Numbered from the stretch's first letter, positions 44,521-55,977 are shown. The stretch is DNA of 64,000 nt from Mycolicibacterium sp. TY81 (GCF_018326285.1 NZ_AP023362.1:1364001-1428000), one strand, 5' to 3'. A program made the numbers and translations. Notes: generated by a model from the letters alone, not told the origin.

Positions 44521-45917
44521 GGCGCTCCACGGGTTTTCGTGGGCGCCTTTGCGCTGTTCAGGGGCTATTTTAGGTTGTGCGCCTGGGGTTTTGAGCGTGT
44601 CGGCGGCGAGTTGAAGGACGCGCACGCGGTGTCCCTCTAGGTTTCGGGGTTACCACACCAACCTCAACCGCCAGGAACGATCCGCGTGCGCGTCAGTACT
44701 GCATTTAACCGAATACTTCAGGTCCCCGGAGCCAACGTCACCGATGTCACCATCGGCGACCGCGATATCGAAGTCACCGTCGGCCTTAAAGCCCGCTCGA
44801 TGCGCTGCCCGTGCGGCAAACGTGTGCGGGCCGGTTATGACCGCCGGCGCCGGCGCTGGCGCCATGTGGATCTGGCCTGCAAGAAACTGTGGCTGGTCTA
44901 CGACATCCGCCGCACGAACTGCCCACGCTGCGGCATCGTCACCGAGCAGGTGCCGTGGGCTCGTCCCGGTGCCCGATTCACCCGAGACTTCGAAGACACG
45001 GTGCTCTGGCTGGCCCAACGCACCGACCGCACCACCGTGGCCACGCTCATGCGGTGCGGCTGGGAATCGGTCACCGCCATCATCAACCGCGGTGTCGACG
45101 AACTGCTCGACCAACGACGACTCACAGACCTGTACCGGATCGGCGTCGACGAAATCTGCTACCGCCACCCGCACAAATATCTGACCATCGTCGGCGACCA
45201 CGACACCGGCACCGTCATCGGAGTCCAGCCCGGACGCAGTGAAGAATCGCTATCGAAATTCTATGAACAACAACCTGATTCGACACTAGAGACGATCACC
45301 GCCGTGAGCATGGACGTGAGCAAGGCGTTCCGCGGAGCCACCCGAACCCACCTACCGGAAGCCACCATCTGCTTTGACCCGTTCCACATCATGCAATGGG
45401 TCAACCGGGCATTGGACCGGGTCTTCGCCGCCGCCGCCAGCGGACCGGACAAAGTCGCCATGACCTCAGCGCAGTGGCGCCAGACCCGATGGGCGCTGCG
45501 CACCGGCGAAAACAAACTCACCGACAACAAACGTGAACTGGTCAACCAGATCGCCCGCGCGAACCGTCACGTCGGCCGGGCCTGGGCCCTCAAAGAACAG
45601 CTGCGCGACCTGTATCGACTCCCACACGAACCCGGTGTCGCCCGTCAACGACTCAAAGCCTGGATCACCGCCGCCAAACGCAGCCGTATCCCGTCCTTCA
45701 TCGAACTCGGCAAACGACTACAGGAACACTTCGACGCCGTCATCGCCGCCGTGGAACTCGGCATCTCCAACGCCCTCCTCGAAGGCATCAACGCCAAAAT
45801 CCGACTCATCAACGCCCGCGGCTACGGCCACCACTCCGCCCGAACACTGACCTCAATGATCTATCTCTGCCTGGGCGGGCTCCACCCTCAGCTACCCACG
45901 AGAAGGTGAGGAGTAGC
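44521..45917 (+). mobile_element. ISL3-family insertion sequence, complete, 1397 bp
   Basis: The ends are defined by the 8-base duplication ACTAGTGT on both sides. The inner ends are imperfect inverted repeats of about 23 bases: the left end starts GGCGCTCCACGGG and includes TTTTCGTGGG (44534-44543); the right end reads, in complement, GCTACTCCTCACC and TTCTCGTGGG (45895-45904). 15 of 23 positions agree, and the inner nine of ten agree. A single transposase gene occupies 44686-45909, and about 165 bases precede it. The element sits in the promoter of the DUF222/HNH gene. Confidence 0.85.
44686..45909 (+). CDS. tnpA: ISL3-family transposase
   Basis: A 407-residue transposase: N-terminal zinc ribbon ('MRCPCGKRVRAGYDRRR' and 'NCPRCGIVTEQV'), a helix-turn-helix, then the DDE core with Asp in 'RIGVDEICYRHPHKY', Asp in 'ICFDPFHIMQWVNRALD' and Glu in 'LLEGINAKIRLINARGYGHHS'. 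The Asp-Asp-Glu order and 'CFDPFH' are the ISL3 hallmark. The frame is intact, so it may be active. No separate promoter was recognised inside the IS, and the damage-type promoter at 44498 faces it. Confidence 0.95.
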   Translation: MRVSTAFNRILQVPGANVTDVTIGDRDIEVTVGLKARSMRCPCGKRVRAGYDRRRRRWRHVDLACKKLWLVYDIRRTNCPRCGIVTEQVPWARPGARFTRDFEDTVLWLAQRTDRTTVATLMRCGWESVTAIINRGVDELLDQRRLTDLYRIGVDEICYRHPHKYLTIVGDHDTGTVIGVQPGRSEESLSKFYEQQPDSTLETITAVSMDVSKAFRGATRTHLPEATICFDPFHIMQWVNRALDRVFAAAASGPDKVAMTSAQWRQTRWALRTGENKLTDNKRELVNQIARANRHVGRAWALKEQLRDLYRLPHEPGVARQRLKAWITAAKRSRIPSFIELGKRLQEHFDAVIAAVELGISNALLEGINAKIRLINARGYGHHSARTLTSMIYLCLGGLHPQLPTRR

Positions 45918-45929
45918 ACTAGTGTTCGA
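45914..45929. promoter_or_regulatory. Remnant of a LexA (SOS) box and -10, right of the IS
   Basis: Removing the IS and one copy of the duplication restores TCGAACTAGTGTTCGA, an exact TCGAAC-N4-GTTCGA mycobacterial LexA box centred on the -10 TAGTGT. To the right of the IS only GTTCGA (45924-45929) and the -10 (45920-45925) remain; the left arm is now TAGCAC. The -10 lies seven bases before the HNH gene ATG, the leaderless spacing. Confidence 0.7.
45918..45925 (+). repeat. Target-site duplication, right copy
   Basis: ACTAGTGT, identical to 44513-44520; it preserves the -10 box TAGTGT for the downstream gene. Confidence 0.85.
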
Positions 45930-45932
45930 TGT

Positions 45933-47336
45933 ATGGGATTGACCGATCCGGCCGCTGTCGAGGAGGCGTACGCCGCCTACGAGGCGGCGCATGCGCGGCT
46001 CGCGGCCTTGGACTACACCGGTCTGGATGTGCCGACATTGTTGGAGTTGCAGTCCCGCCGGGAAACGTTGAGGTGTGCGGCCGAGGCCGTCGATCACCAA
46101 ATTTTGGCGGCCGCACAGACCCAGGCCACGGCCAAAGACATCGGGGCCAAGGATTGGCCTGAGGTGTTGCATGTGCGGTTGCGGATCAGCCGGGAGGAGG
46201 CCCGCCGGAGGGTGCGGGACTGCGACCACCTGGGCCCGCGCTCGGCGATCACTGGGGAGCCGTTGGGTCCGGTGTGGGAACTGGTGGCCGCCGCGTTGGC
46301 TGAGGGTGCGATCAACAGTGAGCACGTCGCGGTGATCACCTGGTTTTTCGGCAAGGTGCCGTTGTGGGCGGCGGACCCGGTCACGTTGTTGCAGTGCGAG
46401 ACGGATCTGGTGGCCGATGCCCGGGTCAAAACCCCCGAAGACCTCCGCAAGGTCGCGGCGGACCTGTTGTACAAGCTGGATCAGGACGGCCCCGAACCCG
46501 ACGACGATGAGCCGGATCCGAAGCGGTCGTTCGTGATGGGTAAGCAGCGGCCTGACGGGCGTACCGACGTCACCGCCGAACTTGATCCGGAAGGGCGGGC
46601 TTACTGGGACGTGTTGTTCGAGAAGTACGCCGCCCCGGGTATGTGCAACCCGGCCGATCCGCAGCCCTGCTACTCCGGGACCCCGACGCAGGAGCAGATC
46701 GACAACGACACAAGGACTGTGGCGCAGCGGCAGTACGACGCGTTCAAATTCGTGGGCCGGATGGCGCTGGCCTCAGGGACGTCGGGTGTGCACAACGGGT
46801 TCCCGGTCGCGGTGGTCGCCACCTGCACCGTCGCCGACCTGGAAAAGCGCGTCGGGATGGCGCTCACCCACACCGGTACCAAGCTGCCGGTCAAGGATCT
46901 GGTGCGGATGGCCGCGCAAGGCTCGGACAACTACCTCGCCATCTTCGATAACCACACCGGCCAACCCCTCTATCTGGGCCGAGCAGCCCGCACCGCCAGC
47001 ACAGCACAACGGTTGGCGTTGTTCGCCCGCGACCACGGCTGCACCCGACCCAACTGCACCGCCCCCGCCTCCTGCTCGCAGGCTCATCACATCACCAACT
47101 GGCGCGACGACGGACTGACCAACATCGACACCATGACCCTGGCCTGCGGCCGCGACAACCGCCTGGCCGACACCGGCGGCTGGACCACCACCATGGGCCC
47201 CCACGGCCGCACCCACTGGACCCCACCACCACTACTGGACGTCGGCCAACCACGAACCAACCACTACCACCGTCCGACACTGTATCCAGCCGAGGGCGAC
47301 GCTAATGATGGTGAAAGCGACAGTCCTGCAGAGTGA
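45933..47336 (+). CDS. DUF222/HNH endonuclease (13E12-repeat family)
   Basis: A 467-residue protein of the mycobacterial 13E12/REP family: N-terminal DUF222 (starting 'MGLTDPAAVEEAYAAYEAAH') and a C-terminal HNH nuclease with 'HGCTRPNCTAPASCSQAHHI', 'THTGTKLPV' and 'NWRDDGLTNIDTMTLACGRDN', where Cys and His residues would bind zinc and metal. Such genes are often preceded by SOS boxes in mycobacteria and are repeated in the genome; whether they cut DNA is not established. The ATG at 45933 has TAGTGT seven bases ahead; the longer open frame from 45906 runs into the IS and is not used. Expression is probably changed by the IS insertion. Confidence 0.87.
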   Translation: MGLTDPAAVEEAYAAYEAAHARLAALDYTGLDVPTLLELQSRRETLRCAAEAVDHQILAAAQTQATAKDIGAKDWPEVLHVRLRISREEARRRVRDCDHLGPRSAITGEPLGPVWELVAAALAEGAINSEHVAVITWFFGKVPLWAADPVTLLQCETDLVADARVKTPEDLRKVAADLLYKLDQDGPEPDDDEPDPKRSFVMGKQRPDGRTDVTAELDPEGRAYWDVLFEKYAAPGMCNPADPQPCYSGTPTQEQIDNDTRTVAQRQYDAFKFVGRMALASGTSGVHNGFPVAVVATCTVADLEKRVGMALTHTGTKLPVKDLVRMAAQGSDNYLAIFDNHTGQPLYLGRAARTASTAQRLALFARDHGCTRPNCTAPASCSQAHHITNWRDDGLTNIDTMTLACGRDNRLADTGGWTTTMGPHGRTHWTPPPLLDVGQPRTNHYHRPTLYPAEGDANDGESDSPAE

Positions 47337-47444
47337 TTCAGCGCCGATCGACGCGCGATGACCCCCGGCAGCACGAGACCAGGTCGCGCTGCGGTAGCTG
47401 CGCGTCCGGTCGACCGTGTCGGCATTCCCGCGTACCGTTGGCCG

Positions 47445-48086
47445 ATGCCCGGTTTCCTGGCCGCGACCCGCGACGGCTACGACCGTGCGGCCGCGCACTA
47501 CGTCGCTCGGTTCCAAGACCATCTCGACGACCGGCCGGTGGACCGGGCCATGATCGGCGCGTTCGCCGAACTGGTGGACCGCGGGGCCAGCGTGCTGGAC
47601 GTGGGCTGCGGCACCGGTGTGGCCACTGCGGCACTGGCAGCGGCCGGCCTCGACGTCACCGGAATCGATCTGTCTCCCAACATGATCGCGCAGGCGCGGC
47701 AGCACAATCCGGCTCTGGAGTTCCGCGTCGGGTCGATGCTCGACCTCGACGTGGCCGAGGGCAGCGTCGGCGGGCTCTGTGCCTGGTACTCGATCATCCA
47801 TGTTCCGGATGAGTACCTGTCGCGAGTCTTCGCCGAGTTCCACCGGGTCCTGTCGCCGGGCGGGGTGTTGCTGTTGGCATTTCAGGTCGGTGATGAGCCG
47901 CGGGTGCTGACGGACTTCGACGGCGAGTTGGTGGACCTGACGTTCATCCGCCGGCGGCCCGAGTTCGTCGCAGACCTGTTGTCGGGCAGCGGGTTTCGCG
48001 TCTATGCGGAAACGGTCCGGCAACCCGACGAAGACGCGGCCGAATCCACGCCGCAGGCCTACCTCATTGCGCGTCGAGCAGCTTGA
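47445..48086 (+). CDS. Class I SAM-dependent methyltransferase
   Basis: A 213-residue methyltransferase: motif I 'ASVLDVGCGTGVATAALAAAG' (about residues 47-67), motif II acidic 'VTGIDLSPNMIAQARQ' and post-motif 'SVGGLCAWYSIIHVPDEYLSR'. The substrate is unknown. The ATG at 47445 has TACCGT (47433-47438) six bases ahead, so this start is preferred to 47358. It converges on and overlaps by 23 bases the MmcQ/YjbR gene. Confidence 0.88.
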   Translation: MPGFLAATRDGYDRAAAHYVARFQDHLDDRPVDRAMIGAFAELVDRGASVLDVGCGTGVATAALAAAGLDVTGIDLSPNMIAQARQHNPALEFRVGSMLDLDVAEGSVGGLCAWYSIIHVPDEYLSRVFAEFHRVLSPGGVLLLAFQVGDEPRVLTDFDGELVDLTFIRRRPEFVADLLSGSGFRVYAETVRQPDEDAAESTPQAYLIARRAA

Positions 48087-48459
48087 TCAATCGCTTGGTC
48101 GCGACGAGCCGGAACGATGCGTCGAGCAGTTCTCGGACCTCGTCCCAGTCGACCTTCGCCGCGGTGAAATCCAGCCCGAGCCAGCCTGACGGACCCATGT
48201 AGGCGGGGTAGTAGAAGCGCGAATCCTGTTCCAGTGCTGCGCGGTCGGACTCGTCGACCTTGACCAGCAGGGAATGCGGGTAGGCGACCATCTCGCCCGT
48301 CGCCTTCGAATTGCCGCCGTACATCGCGAACATCTTGGGCGCACAGAACACCGGCCGGCCCCACGACACCTTCTCGAAGGCCTCGGGGAAGCTCAGCGCG
48401 ACCGCGCGCAGCTCTGCCAGGCCGGGGTCGTCATCGTCGAACATGATCGGATGCGGCAC
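48064..48459 (-). CDS. MmcQ/YjbR-family protein
   Basis: A 131-residue protein with the MmcQ/YjbR (DUF419) features: 'GRPVFCAPKMFAMYGG', 'VKVDESDRAALEQDSRFYYPAYMGPSGWLGLDF' and 'VDWDEVRELLDASFRLVATKRL'. These resemble CyaY folds and are thought to bind DNA or small molecules; the function is unknown. It starts with GTG at 48459, because TACCGT (complement 48466-48471) lies exactly six bases before it; the ATG at 48444 gives 126 residues. Confidence 0.85.
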   Translation of the reverse strand: MPHPIMFDDDDPGLAELRAVALSFPEAFEKVSWGRPVFCAPKMFAMYGGNSKATGEMVAYPHSLLVKVDESDRAALEQDSRFYYPAYMGPSGWLGLDFTAAKVDWDEVRELLDASFRLVATKRLIKLLDAQ

Positions 48460-48570
48460 GTTGCCACGGTAACCCGCGGCGGGGCAGAGGGTGCCCAACC
48501 TTCGAGATGACTGTGCATCAGGTTCGCGATTCCTGTGCGGCCGATAATTGTCGCGCGTTATACATTCCGG

Positions 48571-50547
48571 ATGACAGCGGGAAGATGCATTGGCCGGGTC
48601 GGGGGACTGGCGGTCGCCCTGGGGATCGGAACCGCGCTCGCGGGGTGGAGCGACTGCCCGGCCTGGGCTGACACCACAGGGGCGGGAGCTGCAGGGTCGG
48701 GATCGACATCCCAGACCTCCTCGACCTCGCAGGCATCCCAGGCGGCAGCCGCTCCCGCCAAGAAGCCGAAAAAGCAGCGCAAGCCCGCCAAGTCGAAGTC
48801 GAAGCCCGCCAACGAGGAACAGGCCGGAAAGCCGGACAAGAAGCGCGACAAGCCCACCGCCGACAAGCCCGCCGCTGACCTGCCCGCCGCCGACCAGACG
48901 AAGGCCGCCGAGCGCACCAAGCTCGCGCCGTGGACAGCCCCGCCGCGCGTCGCCGGCCTCAACCGCGAAGAGCACCCGACGGCCGCGGCCAAGACTGCCG
49001 GCACGCCGACAGTCACCGCCGCGATCTCGACGCAAGCGAGCTCCGCGCAGCCCACGGTCAAGGTGGCCGCGGTATCGACAGATCCCATCGCCAAACTCAC
49101 CAGGGCCCTGCGGTCGCTGCAGGCGCCGGTGTCTCCGCTCAGCTCGACATCGGTGCTGGTGGCCCTCGCTGCCGTGCGCGACGAACTGGAACGCAAGACC
49201 CTCAAGCCAACCAGCGCCGTTGCGCCGCAGTCGGTTTCGACGCTCGCTGACACCACGCCCAATGTGCTGGTGATCGGCGTCGATGGCACCAATCTGAGCC
49301 GGGTGCTGGCCGACCCGGCCAACGCCAACTTCTTCCAGCTCATGCAGGGCGGCACCACGGCGCCTGCGAGCATCGTCGGGCACACCACGATCAGCAATCC
49401 GTCATGGACCGCCATCCTCACCGGCGTCTGGGGTGAGAGGACCGGCGTCATCAACAACATCTTCAATCCAGCGGTCTACAACCGGTTTCCGACGGTGTTC
49501 AACCAACTGGAGACGTTCAATCCCGGCATCCAGACCACGGCGATCGCGAACTGGGACGTCATCTCGGCCATCGCCGTGTCGGGTTCGGTCGGCGCCGACC
49601 ACGTCGTCAACATCTCGCACATCGCGGGTGACTCCAACTGGTCGCTCACCGACGATGCAGTCGGCGACGCGACCGAGGCCGCGATCGCCGCCGCCGACCC
49701 GAACAAGCCGAACTTCGTGTTCAGCTACTTCGTCGGCGTCGACGAGAACGGGCACAACTACGGCGGCGCGTCCACGGCATACGCCGAGGCGGTGCGGAAC
49801 GTCGACCGCAACATCGGCGAGATCATGCAGTCGGTCAACGACTGGGAAGCGGCGACCGGCGAGCAGTGGACCGTCATCGTGGTCACCGACCACGGTCACC
49901 AGGACAGCAAGGGCTTCGGCCATGGGTTCCAATCACCCAATGAGACATCGACTTTCGTCATCGCCAACAACCCCGATCTGTTCACCGCCGGTGGCGTCAA
50001 CCTGAAATACCAGATCGTCGACGTCACGCCGACGGTCGTGACGTTGTTCGGCGGCACACCGGCGCCCAAGTCCGACGGCGTCTCGATCACGGGCCTCGGC
50101 GGCAGCACCGTCACGCCGATCGACGACGACGCGGCACTGCGGGCTGCGGTACTGGACGTCATCGGCAAGTACGGGTACCCCAACATCGGCACCGACCTGA
50201 CGCTCGGCGTGCGCACCGTCGCCGCGTCCGTGCCCTACTTCCTCAACCAGGCGTTCCAGCAGGTGACGGCGCAGTTGCGGTCGATCGCCGAGAAGAACAT
50301 CTTCGTCATCAGCCCGCTGGCACAGGCGATGACCGTGCCCGTGCAGCTGGTCGGCAGCCTGACGTACGCCGCGACGAACGTCGTCGCGCAGGTCGTCGCC
50401 AGGCTGACCGGAGTCACCGGGGCCAGCCTCGTGCCGATCTTCATCCCGCCGCTGCCGCCGCTGGTCGGTACCGAGGACCCGGCCCCGGCAGCTGCTTGCA
50501 CGGTCCTCGTGGCATGCGGCACGTCGGCGGGGATCATCGCGGCTTGA
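48571..50547 (+). CDS. Exported alkaline-phosphatase-superfamily phosphodiesterase
   Basis: A 658-residue secreted protein. The N-terminus 'MTAGRCIGRVGGLAVALG' and the following hydrophobic segment form a signal peptide. Residues about 40-110 are Lys/Ala/Pro/Ser-rich (long basic linker). From about residue 225 comes an alkaline-phosphatase-like domain: 'NVLVIGVDGTNLSRVL' (metal Asp and Thr nucleophile), 'TISNPSWTAILTGVW', 'FVGVDENGHNYGGAS' and 'VVTDHGHQDSKGFGHGFQSP' with the second metal site. It resembles type-I phosphodiesterase/nucleotide pyrophosphatases. The substrate is unknown. The start at 48571 is chosen for the signal peptide; TACATT lies four bases ahead. Confidence 0.85.
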   Translation: MTAGRCIGRVGGLAVALGIGTALAGWSDCPAWADTTGAGAAGSGSTSQTSSTSQASQAAAAPAKKPKKQRKPAKSKSKPANEEQAGKPDKKRDKPTADKPAADLPAADQTKAAERTKLAPWTAPPRVAGLNREEHPTAAAKTAGTPTVTAAISTQASSAQPTVKVAAVSTDPIAKLTRALRSLQAPVSPLSSTSVLVALAAVRDELERKTLKPTSAVAPQSVSTLADTTPNVLVIGVDGTNLSRVLADPANANFFQLMQGGTTAPASIVGHTTISNPSWTAILTGVWGERTGVINNIFNPAVYNRFPTVFNQLETFNPGIQTTAIANWDVISAIAVSGSVGADHVVNISHIAGDSNWSLTDDAVGDATEAAIAAADPNKPNFVFSYFVGVDENGHNYGGASTAYAEAVRNVDRNIGEIMQSVNDWEAATGEQWTVIVVTDHGHQDSKGFGHGFQSPNETSTFVIANNPDLFTAGGVNLKYQIVDVTPTVVTLFGGTPAPKSDGVSITGLGGSTVTPIDDDAALRAAVLDVIGKYGYPNIGTDLTLGVRTVAASVPYFLNQAFQQVTAQLRSIAEKNIFVISPLAQAMTVPVQLVGSLTYAATNVVAQVVARLTGVTGASLVPIFIPPLPPLVGTEDPAPAAACTVLVACGTSAGIIAA

Positions 50548-50566
50548 TGTCACAGCCCTTCGCTAG

Positions 50567-52633
<2,067 letters not shown>

Positions 52634-52638
52634 GCTCG

Positions 52639-53355
52639 ATGGCGGCGCCGATGTCCCGCAGAATCCCGGCAATCACCACGCGATTCTGGGTGAGCAAGAC
52701 GTTGATCACCGCCGCATCGGTGTTCTGGCCGGATTACCTGTACGACCACCTGGGCCGCTGGATCGCGACAACGTTGCTGGTGGCGGCATGCGCCGTGGCG
52801 CTGTTGGTTCAACTGCGCGCAGACCGCTTGCGGCCGTGGGCATTCTGGCTCGCGATGCTGGCGACCAGTGCGGTGGGCACGGAGATCGCGAACGGGTTGC
52901 ACGTCGCGTTCGGTCTGCGGTACCCGGCGATCGCTGTCGTTTGTCTCGCCGGCGTCGTGGGACTGCTGGCGCTCGGGCATGCGCACGTCGGAATGACGGA
53001 GTTGATCGCCGTCCGCACCCGGCGAGCCGAATGCTGGTTCTGGGCAACCGCTTTGGTGGCGTTCGGAATCGGGACTGCGCTGACCCACATGACGCCGGCT
53101 CCCATCTTGCCGCACCCAGTGTTGCAGCTCGTGCTGTGGGCTGCGCTGATCGCCGGTGTGGCGATGGCGTGCCGCTTGTCCGGTGGCATGTCGACGGCGG
53201 GCTTCTGGGGTTGTTTTGTCCTGACTCGTCCGTTGGGCGCGGCGGTCGCCTTCCTGCTGACCAACGCAAGTCAGGCCGGTGGGCTCGGCCTGGCTCGGCC
53301 CGCGGTCAGCGCGGCGCTGACCGCGGTGCTCATCGGCTCGGTGCGCTACCGCTGA
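52639..53355 (+). CDS. COG4705-like membrane protein
   Basis: A 238-residue protein of about eight hydrophobic segments, apparently repeats of a two-helix unit ('FWVSKTLITAASVFWPDYLYD', 'FWLAMLATSAVGTEIANGLH', 'CWFWATALVAFGIGTALTHM' and 'FWGCFVLTRPLGAAVAFLLT'). It resembles the uncharacterised COG4705 membrane family. It follows ligA by five bases and may be on its transcript. The ATG at 52639 or 52651 may be the start. Confidence 0.7.
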   Translation: MAAPMSRRIPAITTRFWVSKTLITAASVFWPDYLYDHLGRWIATTLLVAACAVALLVQLRADRLRPWAFWLAMLATSAVGTEIANGLHVAFGLRYPAIAVVCLAGVVGLLALGHAHVGMTELIAVRTRRAECWFWATALVAFGIGTALTHMTPAPILPHPVLQLVLWAALIAGVAMACRLSGGMSTAGFWGCFVLTRPLGAAVAFLLTNASQAGGLGLARPAVSAALTAVLIGSVRYR

Positions 53356-53358
53356 CCG

Positions 53359-54024
53359 CTACCGCACGATGGTCGCGACGATGCCGGCGAGATACCCGAG
53401 CCGCGCGACCTCGGACGGACGGAAGGCCGGCCCACCCGGGCGGCCCAGCATGATCGCCGTGTGGGGGTCACCCAACGGCGCGGCGGCCAGGGTGGTGTCG
53501 ATGTCCCGCCAGAACTGCGGCACCCAGTCGCCGGTGGCGTCCAGTGCGGCGGCATGCTCGAGCGGCAGCCACGGCGCTGAGCTGGCGAGCGTCTCGGGCG
53601 CGCCCGGACTGCCGGTGATGCGATGGGGCGCCACGCCGTCCTTGCCGCCGGCCACCACGACACACCACCCGACCCGCAACACGCGCGGTGCCTCGTCGGC
53701 CAGCGTCTGGAGGCGCGCGGCCTTGCCCTTGGCGGCCGCCACATGGTCGATGAGTTCCAGCTCGCGATGGGCCTCGAGCAACCCGGTGTGGGGCCGAATG
53801 CTGTCCACGTACACGCCCTTGAGGGCCTCCGCGGCGGTGATCAGGGCGTCGGGCATGGACCCGAGCGGCAGTTCGACCACCAGATCGTCGATCGCGTAGC
53901 CCGGACCGCGCTCGACGACGTCGAGCGACAGGATGTCGGCGCCCACCGACCCGAGAGCCACCGCCAGCGAGCCGAGGCTACCGGGGCGGTCTTCGAGCTG
54001 CACCCGCAGCAGATAGGAGGACAC
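53359..54024 (-). CDS. ACT-domain protein (Rv3013-like)
   Basis: A 221-residue protein with an N-terminal ACT domain ('[34 protein letters not shown]', about residues 4-37) and an uncharacterised C-terminal part ending '[14 protein letters not shown]'. ACT domains bind amino acids and here may sense them, but no linked enzyme is present. It lies between ligA and gatC on the opposite strand, as in M. tuberculosis. The GTG start at 54024 is chosen by the family N-terminus. Confidence 0.85.
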   Translation of the reverse strand: MSSYLLRVQLEDRPGSLGSLAVALGSVGADILSLDVVERGPGYAIDDLVVELPLGSMPDALITAAEALKGVYVDSIRPHTGLLEAHRELELIDHVAAAKGKAARLQTLADEAPRVLRVGWCVVVAGGKDGVAPHRITGSPGAPETLASSAPWLPLEHAAALDATGDWVPQFWRDIDTTLAAAPLGDPHTAIMLGRPGGPAFRPSEVARLGYLAGIVATIVR

Positions 54025-54137
54025 GCGACAACTGTTGCACAGCGTCGTGGCGATGGCAGGACGTGCCGGTGCGGCGCGTGTCACGGATACGTTCCCCGTC
54101 GCGGCGCCCATCGGGCTCCCCACTAGGCTGTTTCGAC

Positions 54138-54437
54138 GTGTCGAAGATTTCCCGGGACGATGTCGCCCATCTGGCGAATCTGGCCCGGCTCGCCCTGACC
54201 GATGGTGAGCTGGACAGTTTCGCAGGCCAGCTCGATGCCATCCTGGCGCACGTCGGCAAGATTCAGGCCGTCGACGTCACCGGTATCGAGGCGACCGGCA
54301 ATCCGCTCAAAGAGGTCAACATCACCCGGCCCGACGCCGAGGTGGCCAGCCTGACGCAGGACCAGGCGCTGGCGCAGGCCCCGCGGGCCGAGGACGGCCG
54401 GTTCGCCGTGCCCCGCATCTTGGGAGAAGCAGAGTGA
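54138..54437 (+). CDS. gatC: Asp/Glu-tRNA amidotransferase subunit C
   Basis: GatC is the small subunit stabilising GatA and GatB of the enzyme that makes Gln-tRNA(Gln) and/or Asn-tRNA(Asn). The 99-residue protein matches the family throughout ('[22 protein letters not shown]', '[11 protein letters not shown]'). The GTG at 54138 has TAGGCT (54124-54129) eight bases ahead. Its stop overlaps the gatA GTG by four bases. Confidence 0.95.
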   Translation: MSKISRDDVAHLANLARLALTDGELDSFAGQLDAILAHVGKIQAVDVTGIEATGNPLKEVNITRPDAEVASLTQDQALAQAPRAEDGRFAVPRILGEAE

Positions 54438-55918
54438 GCGACCTGATCCGTTTCGACGCCGCCACGCTCGGCGAGAAGATCGCCGCGGGCGACGTGTCGG
54501 CCACCGAGGTCACGCAGGCGCACCTGGACCAGATCGCCGCCACCGACGAGACCTACCACGCGTTCCTGCATGTGGGTGCCCAGGAGGCACTCGCCGCCGC
54601 CGCCGCGGTCGACAAGCAGGTGGCCGCCGGCGAGCCGCTGGCGTCGCCGCTCGCCGGTGTTCCGTTGGCGCTCAAGGACGTTTTCACCACCACCGACGCG
54701 CCGACCACGGCCGGCTCGAAGATTCTCGAGGGCTGGCGGTCGCCGTACGACGCGACCGTGACCGCGAAGCTGCGCGCGGCCGGCATCCCGATCCTCGGCA
54801 AGACCAACATGGACGAGTTCGCCATGGGGTCGTCCACCGAGAACTCGGCCTACGGCCCGACCCGCAACCCGTGGGACGTCAACCGCGTGCCGGGTGGTTC
54901 CGGTGGCGGTAGCGCCGCGGCGCTCGCCGCGTTCCAGGCGCCGCTGGCGATCGGCACCGACACCGGTGGCTCGATCCGTCAGCCCGCCGCGCTGACCGCG
55001 ACCGTCGGCGTCAAGCCCACCTACGGCACCGTCTCGCGGTACGGCTTGATTGCCTGCGCGTCGTCGCTGGATCAGGGCGGCCCGTGCGCCCGCACGGTGC
55101 TCGACACCGCGCTGCTGCACCAGGTGATCGCCGGCCACGACCCGCGCGACTCCACCTCGGTCGACGCGCCCGTGCCCGATGTGGTCGCGGCGGCCCGGGC
55201 CGGCGCCGCGGGCGACCTCAAGGGCGTCCGGATCGGTGTCGTGAAGCAGCTGCACACCGGCGAGGGTTACCAGCCCGGCGTGCTGTCGTCGTTCAACACC
55301 GCGGTGGACCAGCTGACCGAGCTCGGCGCCGAGATCACCGAGGTCGACTGCCCGAACTTCGACTACTCGCTGGCGGCCTACTACCTGATCCTGCCGTCCG
55401 AGGTGTCGTCGAACCTCGCGCGCTTCGACGCGATGCGCTACGGCCTGCGGGTCGGCGACGACGGCACCCACAGCGCCGAAGAGGTCATGGCGCTGACGCG
55501 TGCCGCCGGATTCGGGCCAGAAGTCAAGCGCCGCATCATGATCGGCACCTACGCGCTGTCGTCGGGGTACTACGACGCCTACTACAACCAGGCTCAGAAG
55601 GTGCGCACCCTGATCGCGCGCGACCTCGATCGCGCCTACGAGAAGGTCGACGTGCTGGTCACCCCGACCACCCCGACCACCGCGTTCGGGCTGGGCGAGA
55701 AGGTCGACGACCCGCTGGCGATGTACCTGTTCGACCTGTGCACGCTGCCGCTGAACCTGGCCGGCCACTGCGGCATGTCGGTGCCGTCGGGCCTGTCGCC
55801 GGACGACAACCTGCCGGTCGGGCTGCAGATCATGGCACCGGCCCTGGCCGACGACCGGCTGTACCGCGTCGGCGCGGCCTACGAAGCCGCCCGCGGCGCC
55901 CTGCCCACCGCGCTCTAG
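54434..55918 (+). CDS. gatA: Asp/Glu-tRNA amidotransferase subunit A
   Basis: The 494-residue glutaminase subunit of the amidotransferase, an amidase-signature enzyme: Lys in '[16 protein letters not shown]', the Gly/Ser segment '[15 protein letters not shown]' and the nucleophile Ser region '[16 protein letters not shown]'. It starts with GTG overlapping gatC (GTGA). pfkA follows after 59 bases. Confidence 0.96.
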   Translation: MSDLIRFDAATLGEKIAAGDVSATEVTQAHLDQIAATDETYHAFLHVGAQEALAAAAAVDKQVAAGEPLASPLAGVPLALKDVFTTTDAPTTAGSKILEGWRSPYDATVTAKLRAAGIPILGKTNMDEFAMGSSTENSAYGPTRNPWDVNRVPGGSGGGSAAALAAFQAPLAIGTDTGGSIRQPAALTATVGVKPTYGTVSRYGLIACASSLDQGGPCARTVLDTALLHQVIAGHDPRDSTSVDAPVPDVVAAARAGAAGDLKGVRIGVVKQLHTGEGYQPGVLSSFNTAVDQLTELGAEITEVDCPNFDYSLAAYYLILPSEVSSNLARFDAMRYGLRVGDDGTHSAEEVMALTRAAGFGPEVKRRIMIGTYALSSGYYDAYYNQAQKVRTLIARDLDRAYEKVDVLVTPTTPTTAFGLGEKVDDPLAMYLFDLCTLPLNLAGHCGMSVPSGLSPDDNLPVGLQIMAPALADDRLYRVGAAYEAARGALPTAL

Positions 55919-55977
55919 AGGCGACCCCGCCGCACATTCGACGAGAACGAGAACCCGCGAGCGGGCAGTATGGGGTC

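Noticed and set aside
44377..44625. 82-residue minus-strand ORF
   Set aside because: It crosses the left IS boundary (44521), so half of it is IS end and half the old promoter; it is a chance frame created by the insertion.
48064..49383. 439-residue fusion ending in MmcQ
   Set aside because: Only the last 131 residues are MmcQ-like; the rest is antisense to the phosphodiesterase, and a leaderless -10 fixes the start at 48459.
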